A DNA stretch of 64,000 nucleotides from NCBI GenBank assembly GCA_014871385.1, contig CM026428.1:728653-792652 (forward strand). Direction: 5' to 3'. The notes below the pieces were generated by a model. It was not told where the DNA came from. It saw only the letters and a program-made list of their open reading frames with translations, and made no database searches. The DNA is from Ceratodon purpureus. Taxonomy: Eukaryota; Streptophyta; Bryopsida; Pseudoditrichales; Ditrichaceae. Every line of letters begins with the position of its first letter. Position 1 is the stretch's first letter. Shown here piece after piece: positions 55,474 through 64,000 of the stretch. A program made the position numbers and the translations under genes.

Positions 55474-56640
55474 AGCAAATTGCCACTCCTCATTTGGAGG
55501 ACTAATTTGCTTATTGGTCACGTTGCTAGTGGGTGACCTCTCACAATCATAAAATACGGTTTTGGGTTCAATGGTGAGCAAAATTGAGGACCACAATTAT
55601 TGCTCGTAGAAGATTCTAAGTTAGGAATGGGAGACATAGTACTTTGCACTTTGAGATTTTCTATAAAATTGAGAATTGCAAATTTCATGATGCAATTTTT
55701 TGCATTCCTCACGAAATCCTATTTTGAAGATTAGAATATTTCTTAAAGAATTTTTGAATTTCTAAATATAGGTCAGATTGCTTAAGTTGGTGATTTTAGG
55801 TGTGTATACCATAACACATATTCAGGCTCAGGGTGGACTGGAATTTGACTATAGGATTTGTCAACCTGCTGATTTGCCTGCAGTGGCTTCCTCTTCAGCT
55901 TGGCCCAGACCACACATTACTCCAGAGAGCAGTAGAATTCGTGAAACTGATATTGATGACTCCTGTCTGACCCTCCCTCGCCCTGAAGGCTGAGAATAGG
56001 CACAGCAGTAGATGCTAATTGTACTTCCATTAAATTTCGAAACACATAATATATTTGTAGCATCTCCGAAATGCAAGTCATTCCACATCAAATAGTGCAA
56101 TTAATGTGATTTCCAGATTATCCCATTTGGGACAAATTTAGAGGCATCCCAAATTCTACATAATCTGCGGTGTGGTCCAATGATGAGGCTTTCCTTCCTT
56201 CCTTCCTTCCGCTTGGGATCAGATCAGACCCACCCTGAGTTTGAATTGGACACCCTTCCGTCCTGAGTTGGGGGTTTCCCTCCTCAATACTGAGTTTGAA
56301 TTAGTAGTAGTAGTAGTATTATTGTTGAATAAGTTAGAGAGCTGATCATTCCTCCTCGCCCCAAGTCTCAACAGAGCCTTCCAAGTGTAACAGTAGGCAC
56401 CGAATCCACTAGATCAGGGGGCATCCATGCCCTAAACTTTAGGCTTTACAATCTCATAACACCCAGGCTCCCCATTACCCAGCAGCAGTACAAAGACTTA
56501 CTTTCGCTTTTTCCATGCAACAAAATCACCAAACCATCATCCCCCTATTTAAAAATAAAAAATAAAAAAATAAAAAAAAATAAAAAAATACAAAGGCAAT
56601 GTGAGAGAAATCCATCACAACTCCTCCCCGAATGACGAAG
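55474..56640. other. Intergenic; one possible orphan terminal exon
   Basis: After an acceptor-like CATATTCAG a frame reads GGLEFDYRICQPADLPAVASS and ends at a stop near 55993. It could be the last exon of a lost gene, but I do not recognise it. AGT microsatellite near 56302-56320. Otherwise nothing. Confidence 0.4.
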
Positions 56641-56857
56641 AGAGCCTAAGTTAGGGCAAGATTAGACACCCACCAGAATCCAGATTCGAGAACCTGTAAG
56701 GAGAGGAGTAAAGAGAGTGTACTGGATGAGAACCCCAATAAGGCAGCAGAATCCCCCCCCCCCCCCAAGCAACGGAGGGAGGGAGCGATGATTGAGAGAC
56801 AAACACCACGGAACACGGACACAGGACCCACGACCCATACCCAAACCCAACCTCCCT

Positions 56858-56878
56858 CCCTCTCTCTCTCTCTCTCGC
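56858..56878. repeat. CT microsatellite in the RBR upstream region
   Basis: (TC)n run of about 20 bases directly upstream of the first E2F-type site. Such CT tracts are common in plant core promoters and 5' leaders. Confidence 0.8.
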
Positions 56879-56888
56879 TCACGCCACT

Positions 56889-56897
56889 GGCGGGAAA
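56889..56897 (-). promoter_or_regulatory. E2F-type binding site 1
   Basis: GGCGGGAAA on the plus strand, the reverse complement of the canonical E2F/DP site TTTCCCGCC. It lies in the GC-rich region upstream of RBR. Confidence 0.75.
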
Positions 56898-57018
56898 CGC
56901 AAATCCGACGTGGCCGCGCAGAGGCTCCCTCGCCCGGAACCCCGTCCCGTCCATCGGACGCCGGCGCCCGACCGGCGCCCCATTGGCTCCATTTGCCTCC
57001 GCCTGAAGCTCCCTCCGA

Positions 57019-57027
57019 TTTCCCGCC
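57019..57027 (+). promoter_or_regulatory. E2F-type binding site 2
   Basis: TTTCCCGCC, exact consensus, in opposite orientation to site 1 and 130 bp from it. RBR proteins bind E2F, and RBR genes of flowering plants are themselves E2F targets, so an autoregulatory loop is expected (established for Arabidopsis and tobacco relatives, inferred here). Confidence 0.8.
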
Positions 57028-57099
57028 CGCCCCCCCCGGCCCCTCCGCCCGCCATAGCCATGGCCTCTGCACTCGCCCATGGCGTTGCCGCTGGGACAC

Positions 57100-59226
57100 A
57101 CCTCACTCACTGAATTGCGACTCGGTCTCTATCGCCTCCTCCTCGGCTCTCGTTCTCGTTCCCTCCTCGCTCCTTTCAAATCTCTTCCGCTTCCAGACTT
57201 CGGTCCTGTCCGGGAGGCTCGCATTCATCCCTCCTCGCTCCGTTGCTAGATTATCTTTTTTTGTTTTTTTATTTTATAACTTACCGCGCTGTTATCGTCG
57301 ACGACGCTGGCGCCGGTTCGGTTCGGTTGCACCTGGAGCTTGGAGCTTGAAGTTAATCCGTGCAGGCGCGCGGCGGGGAGCAGCCTCATTCAGGCGGTTT
57401 CAGTTGCTTGCGTCGAATCGCTTCAGTTTGCCAGCCGGGAGGTGCGCATTCATCTGTCGCTTTGTTGCTGTGGTTTGTTTTGCAATCGTAGTTTTTGTTT
57501 GAAGGAGAATCGGGGAGTGGTGAGAGGTTTGGAGGTGTTGGAGTTGGTTTTGAGGAGGTTTAATAGAGCTTTATTAGTGGTGGATTAGCTTAGTGTAGGG
57601 GAGGGGTGTGAGTTTGTGATTAGGAGGTGTTTTTGTTCTCCCGCCGGAAGGTCCAGGTTCTGCGCAAGTGGCGACAGGTTAGTGCGCCTCTTTCTCGCGG
57701 CTCATTGTCTTTCGGGAGCTCAAAACACGGCATCGGTGTTCTAGGAGTGGGAGTTGTTTTGGTGCGTCTTTGACTCTATCGGGGTCGCCGGCTCTTGATT
57801 CGAGGTTTCGTTTGGTTTGCGGTGCTCTTTTTCGAGAGTACTTGTACGGTGCTGTTTCGGGGGGAATGCTGCAGCTTTAGCGGTGCTTGTTTCAATTAGG
57901 TTAGTGCGGAGTGGGGAGTAATCCTGGTGGTGGAGAGGCGGTTATTTTGTGTTAGAAAGCGTAGTCGTTTGTCGCGGATGCTGTCTGTGATGCGTGATCT
58001 CTTTGATGTGTAGTGTGGAGAACGGAGGTGCCAGTTACTGTCCGTCAGAGGGGGGGGGGGGCTGGTCTTGTTTTTTTAATTGTTCTTGCTTTTTCCTCCG
58101 GGAAGCAGTTCATCTTCAGGTCCGTGCATTGGACTTTCTCTGTGAAGAGGTGTGAGATTTCTGATACGTTAGTGTACGCACTGTGTTCTGGCTGAGCGGT
58201 CGTGGTTAAGGATACTGAGTTGGAATTGGAAAGGAGGGCGGGGTTGTCGGTCGGGGTTGTAGTGGAGTCGCTTGGGGATTTCTGCCAACGCTTGAAAGGT
58301 TCGTACAGGAAAGAAACACTGCCTTGAGACCTGTGAGCGTGCTTGGGAGTTTTTATGCTGCCTTCTTATGTTATGGTTCTTAATTCTCCTCGGGTCTGAA
58401 TGTCACATGATACTCTTCCGCAAGGCTTGAAAACTCCCGAATTGTTGTCCGTCTCTTTGAATTCCACTCTTATTTCAGTTAGGGGGAATACCTTGCGCCT
58501 TTAGGCTTGCAAGACTCTTTCGCGGAACACTGAGTCTGCCGCCTGCGACTTCTGCTGCCGTTTTAGTGCACACGTAGGTCGTGAAAAGTGAATGCAAGTA
58601 TCGATACTGGTTCCCTATGAGGTTGGAAGTTACCAGTATTTTAAGCCAGCCAGTGTGCAAGTAACACATTGTGTTGTCAAGATTACGAAAGCACGAAAAG
58701 TTGCTGAGTTGTTTGGACGATTGTAATTGGACCCTCCGATCGTTATCACACCTGCTTGTTGAATTGTTTGAGTTTCGGTTCACATTGATGTTCAAGAACG
58801 GAAAACTGAAGATGGTGAATAGATGTTGTATACACGTGGGTCAGATTCGTGTGCTTCGCAGCAGACTGAGGATTGAAATTCTGTCGATGGTGGTGCGGAG
58901 GTCTAGTTTTAGCAGATAGGTGTACATTTTGTTAACTTGGATGTACTTCGTCATCTTAATAACATCTATGCTTTATTCACCATCTTGACGAGACGCTTTC
59001 CTGATGACGTGATCAAAATATTTGTGCCTTCTGTGCTAAGCTAATTTAAACACTATTCCGTCTGACTTGTTAGTCTGACGTTCTTTTCTCTGCTTTTTCA
59101 GGGTCGTCCCTGGGATGCAACTTACTTGTGCGAGCATAGGAAAGTTGTCTTTCGGAGCATGGGAATACGAGTAGCTGGATTACTGTAGTTCTATTGGTAT
59201 GATATCCCCCTCTATTTATTGAAGTT
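57100..59226 (+). other. 5' leader and leader intron(s) of RBR
   Basis: About 2 kb between the GC-rich promoter and the first coding exon, with several short upstream frames. A pyrimidine-rich acceptor CTGCTTTTTCAG ends at 59100, so the last leader exon probably begins at 59101. The matching donor is not certain; GGAG before GTGCGC near 57440 is one candidate. No protein-coding exon recognised. Confidence 0.6.
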
Positions 59227-62200
59227 ATGCGTAAGGGGCCTGAGATGGAAATGGAGTGTGCAGCACCTATACTCAGAGAGGTCAAAGTGAGGTCTCATAG
59301 ACAAAGCTCCCTGATGGTGGAGGGTACGAAGCATACAGAAACTACTGTTCCTCGGATCATTTGCAAACAAGAGCCCGTGGAGGATAATGCGGAAAATGGT
59401 TATGAAACTCCTACAAAGTCCACGAGAGTTGCTCCAGATGGCAGGACTCCAAATGGTGGTTATGCCAAGCCGGGGAAGAAGGTTTGGTCACCAGTATATT
59501 TGGAGGGATTGGAAGGTCGCTTTAGGGAGCACTGTGAGGTACGGTTTAAATCTGTGAACCTGGAGAATCCTGTGTAGAGATTATATAGAGGCTGAATTTG
59601 TGTGGTTTTTATGATCATTTCTCCTGTTATATATATAATGCCCGTATTGTAAACCTCAATTGATAAGCCAAACTTCACATTACCATGGATGACTGAGGTG
59701 GATATATTTCTGCAACTATGTTTTCAGCGTTTGCATTTGAATTTGTGGGGCAGGTTGGTCTCTGCCTGGATGAACAAACGTTGAAGCAAGCTTTGCGTTT
59801 GTTCAAAGAGAGCAAGTCTTTGCTCATCGCTAATGTCGACAGTATTGGGACTGGCACGGTAAGACGATTGATCTGTTCATGCGAGGCTCCTGGCTTGTCT
59901 TATTACAACTGTTCTTGATATATTTTGCTTTTATCATTACTTGACTTTTGTGATGTCCTTTCTAGGTATCATTAAGCTGTATGTGAATTTGTGCTGATTG
60001 ATCATATGATTTCAAGAATAGCTCCTTCATCAGGCGTGTTTCTTAAAAGAATCAGATGGTTTGTTCGTATGGCGTGAAGTCGAATATCGACTTACTGTGA
60101 CGACATGTAGTCCAAGGTGATTAAAAGCTATTAAATGATGGGTGGACGCTTTATCAGGTGGAAGAGACGGAACGATTATGGGGTGCCTGCGTTCTGTATG
60201 TTGTCAAAACTTTCAGCTGTGGTGCCCCTGTCGGCAAGGATAAATCCGAGGGTAATGCAGTGGGTTTCACGCTGTCTCAACTGTTGCGACAGACGAAAAT
60301 TAGGTATGCCTTACAATCTAATGTAATTTCAGTACGTGTTACTGCTGAGCGTCTGTTCTTACATTCGTATATAGTGATGTTATTGTTATCTGCTGGTATC
60401 TTATCTTCTGCAATAGGTGACGACTGACTAGTTTTGGCACGGCAGTGTGGTGGAGTTTTTTAAGGAGCTCCCACACTTTCTCGTCAAAGTGGGACCGATT
60501 ATAAAGAATATGTATGGAGATGAGTGGGAGAAGCGGTTGGAGGTTCGTCAGATTCAACCTCTGTTTAAATAGGTCGTCCAAGTTATGAATGCAAAGATTT
60601 TTTTGGTTGAGACCTACCCCGATTCGCTTATCATACTCTGAGCCGTTATCTTTGTGGTCTTGTACAGGTCAAAGAAGTTCAAGCCAATTTCGTTCATTTG
60701 AACGCTCTTTTCACGTAAGCACTTTTGCATTTTTTAATTTTGGTCAGAAGCTTTCCTGTGGCGTACTCATCTTTGTCTATGGTTGTGTTTGCACAGATTA
60801 AGTATCTGAAAAGTCTGTCTTTTCTGGGGTTTTGAAGGTATTACAAGCGAGTTTATCAAGACTTTTTCTTATCACCCGACACATTCACCAGCATTGTCAG
60901 CCGTTCTCTATCAGGAGCCAAAGATGGACACCATGTCTCTATCCATATGCAATTTGGATGGCTGCTCTTTTTGGCATTACGGATGCATGTTCTTCAGCAA
61001 TTCAGCGACCTGGTCACTTGCTGCAATACCCTCTTGGCAGTCATGGTTAGTGCTATTTTGAAATTTTGAAATTTTTAAACGTGGTACGCATAAGAACTCA
61101 AATTCAGCAGTTGGAATGTAAATCTTGCCTTCTTGAGTCATAATGTTTTTAAAATCTTTTTTGTGAATCCTCTCTCAAATGAAGCCTGCATTTAAAAAAA
61201 CTGCATTCTGTCTCTTTATCCTCGTGGTGGACAACCTGCGTTTGTTGTTTTGCTGTTTCCAGATAATGCTTGTTTAGGCTTTACACTGTACTGAAGTATC
61301 AAGATTTTAGTGCCCTTGAGTAACTTGAGTCTGCTTGACGTCTCAGGTTGTTCTGATACTGCATATGCCAACTGATTTGCGAAAGTTTTCACTTCAAGAT
61401 CCAGTGAGATTTGGTAAGTGCTACTTCAAGGCCCAAGTAGAATGGGGCTCCAGGATCACCATCAGATGGCGTTAGTGCATTTGTTTTCCGTTATCTTATC
61501 TTCTCGGTTTTTCTATTTGTTCTCTTATACTTCAGAAATACGAGACCCACTTTATTATGGTTTGTTACAATCTGTTGCTAGCACTTGGTCGACATTCTTT
61601 TCTTGCACCCTGATCTACGTGGTCATTTGGTGAGACAGCTAAAAAGTCTTCGGAAGGAGTTGATCTGGTGGCATCCTTGTGCGCCACGTACTATGCTTCA
61701 GATGAAGATGTCTTTCGACTCCTAGAGAAGGCCAATATGATAATTAGCAAATTATTTGGAAAGTCTATGAAGGATCCACAGGAGTTCCGGACTGACGAGC
61801 CTTTTCTGGGCATCAAACTAGGTTGGCATCCAACTCTGATCCTCCAGTTCTCGACACCATTATGGTTTTGAATTTAGCTAGAATGAGAAGTCTGTCAAGG
61901 TGTTCACAGCTGCCGTACGTGAAACATACTGATCTAAGTTCGGCAAGGTTATGTTTTGATTTCAAATTTAAAGAGAGAAGTTTCTACGATTTGAAGTACT
62001 AGAGATTATACTCCGTATATGATGGTAAGTTGGGAATGTATATCACAGTGATAGGCACTAACTCTCAAAGAACTATGTTTGATTGCGAATAGGTGGTCTA
62101 GCATATTTGGAGGGGCTCATGGACAACAGGTCCATCGCATCTAATTTACGAGTGCTGGAGAAGGACTACGAAGATGCTTATCAAAGTCGAGGGGGGCTTG

Positions 62201-64000
62201 ATGAACGAATGTTCATTAATGGAGACGATAATTTATTGGGAATGTCTTCGTGTGAATCACCGCGTTTCACTGGCTCCAAGGTAATTCGATTAGTATGATC
62301 ATCATGTGTTTTGTGAGAGCGCTGTCTTTCCTGAATAGTGAGTTGGTGTTGCCCTCTGCATTTAACGTTTTACTTGTCGAACAACACCATCGAGATTGCC
62401 CTATTTCTTGTTTGAAATGCAATCATGCCTAGCAGAAACCCTTGTTTGTCGATGTGAGTCATTTATACGAGGGCGAATGTTTGGAAGTTTCATTTCTCTC
62501 ACAAAGTCTCTTGTTCACCAGCGTAAGTATGACATCATGGCATCACCTGTGCGATTTGGAGCTTTCTCAATGGGAGCAACACCATCATCACCAGCTGGTT
62601 CGCCGTGGTCATCTCCAGCAAAGCATTCCGGCACGCAAGGTTTTAATGGTGGCAAGAGGCCCCCATCCACTCCAGTCAGCATCACAATGACAACTGCAAA
62701 GTGGTTGCGGACGGTGATATCACCCTTGCTTGCAGAGCCATCGGTAGAGCTGCAGCTGTTTTTTCGGTCATGTGATCGCGACATCTCTGCTGACGTCAAG
62801 AACAGGGCCCGTGTTCTGTTGGAGTTGATATTCTCCACAGAGAGGAATGTAAGCTGGCAGAGCGCAGCTGGGTTCATGGACCATATTTGGGCCGAGCAGC
62901 GTAGACTGGAAGCTATAAAATTGTACTATAAAGTTTTGGGAGCTATGTGTCGCTCGGAAGGACAAAGGCTGCGTACCAACAACCTGTCTTCACTTCTTTT
63001 CAATGAACGTTTTCACCGATGCATGATAGCTTGCTCTGCAGAGCTTGTTCTTGCTACCCATAAGACCGTGACAATGGGTTTCCCAGCTGTTTTGGAGCCC
63101 GCTGGAATCACTGCCTTTGACTTAAGCAAAGTGATTGAATACTTTGTCAGGCATGAGGACACTTTGCCTCGTGAGCTCAAGAGGCATCTCAACACGATAG
63201 AGGAAAGGATACTCGAGAGTATGGCGTGGGAGAAACGATCGTCCATGTACAATTCCCTTATAGTTGCTCGACCCTCACTGGCTGCTGAGATCAATCGTTT
63301 GTGTTTGCTGGCTGATCCAATGCCTGCATTGGACAATCTCGGACCTCAAGAACGGCCATCTCTTGCTATCTTGCATCGTGATCTGGGTCTTACGAAGCCG
63401 GAAGGTCATACAGGTATCTTTCTTGTCCATAAGCAGCATGGATGTCCATAGTGTATATCAAGATGTGTAAAATTATTCTGCTTGTCTCTAGAGGTTGAGC
63501 TATTGCGGGCTGTGCCTGTTGACTGGTAATTGAAATGTGGTCCTGAGCTGGAAATGAAATGTTTTCATACTGAAAATGTGGACTTGGTTCAGGTGAGCTG
63601 ACATGTGCAGCACATACACCAACAACTGCATCATCACCACCTCGAAATGGAGGATCTTCAACATCAGAAGCAGGTTTTCTGTCACCTGTTAAAGACCGAC
63701 CATCAGCTTTTTCTGCCTTCAGTTCTCCTTTGAAGAATCGTCTTCGGGCCCCACTGCAATCAGCATTTGCCAGGTATAAATGACTTGGTGCTTGTCCTTC
63801 TGTTTCCGGCGCAAGCTTGTCTTGATTCTCTCCTTTTTTATCTAGTGAAATGAATGCGATGATATTGCAAGCAGTGCTGAACTATTATAATATTTTATTT
63901 CAATCGTTGCAGTTGAGGCGCTCTCTCGATTTTATTTTGTTAATGTTCTATGTTACAGCCCACAGAGACCAAGCCCTCTTGGTGGAGGAGAGACTTGTGC
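59227..64000 (+). CDS. RBR1: Retinoblastoma-related protein, 5' part (3' end beyond the window)
   Basis: Cell-cycle repressor that holds E2F/DP factors and chromatin modifiers until CDK phosphorylation. Twelve exons read with GT-AG borders and matching phases: 59227-59538, 59754-59858, 60158-60303, 60446-60542, 60668-60714, 60838-61045, 61347-61413, 61639-61821, 62093-62280, 62522-63413, 63593-63773 and 63959 to the edge. An apparently unique N-terminal 104 residues come first. The RB_N region follows (about 105-250: [49 protein letters not shown]), then [10 protein letters not shown] and [21 protein letters not shown]. Pocket domain A starts near residue 500 ([18 protein letters not shown]), and the spacer shows SP sites that CDKs could use (SPVKDR, SPLKNR). 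The window ends in GGGETC, just before pocket B. No lesions seen. Confidence 0.96.

Noticed and set aside
56646-57110. Overlapping minus-strand frames of about 150 codons opposite the RBR promoter
   Set aside because: Gly/Arg-rich, no domain, explained by GC-rich promoter composition and the CT repeat.

Overview
The window looks like nuclear DNA of a land plant, most likely a seedless one (bryophyte- or lycophyte-like; this is inference). It has GT-AG introns, a plant retinoblastoma-related gene, a plant-type class 3 aldehyde dehydrogenase, and a dense mix of Ty3, pogo, MULE, PIF/Harbinger, CACTA-like and TTAA-flanked elements. Two host genes sit at the edges, both cut by the window: the aldehyde dehydrogenase (minus strand, 1-1924) and RBR (plus strand, coding from 59227 to the right end). 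Nearly everything between is transposable-element DNA.

Layout. 1-1924: ALDH3, seven exons visible. 1925-6306: no recognised gene; three 28-bp tandem repeats at 5569-5652. 6307-28824: a pogo/Tigger-type transposase gene (minus strand, three exons) whose central exon is split by a 16.4-kb Ty3-type LTR retrotransposon at 9280-25694 with 5-bp target duplications. The two 1,755-bp LTRs look identical, so the insertion is recent. The first intron of the pogo gene holds an antisense fragment of a kinesin-14 motor gene (27515-28188). 29725-42372: a complete Mutator-like element (12,648 bp) with 269-bp terminal inverted repeats and a perfect 9-bp target duplication. It has two convergent genes: a DDE/SWIM transposase from the right end and an unrecognised C2H2-containing gene from the left end. 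42382-55480: a field of short elements: TTAA-flanked piggyBac-like MITEs whose termini contain the plant telomere heptamer, a 633-bp tandem duplication, a 381-bp inverted-repeat element, a dead PIF/Harbinger transposase and a 119-bp CACTA-type foldback. 56880-64000: RBR with two E2F-type sites upstream.

The most interesting signal is at DNA level. The LTRs and 3' half of the retrotransposon carry dozens of copies of an 11-bp interrupted palindrome, GTCNANTNGAC. They lie in coding and noncoding DNA and in all three codon phases, but are essentially absent from gag-pol. The MULE independently carries many copies of a different palindrome, TGTCCGGACA or its half. Each element also has one protein-coding gene of unknown function beyond its mobility genes. 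This pattern recalls the VANDAL/VANC system, in which an element-encoded protein recognises motifs amplified in its own DNA. Here it may have arisen in two unrelated element classes; that link is a hypothesis. All coordinates and splice sites were read by eye.
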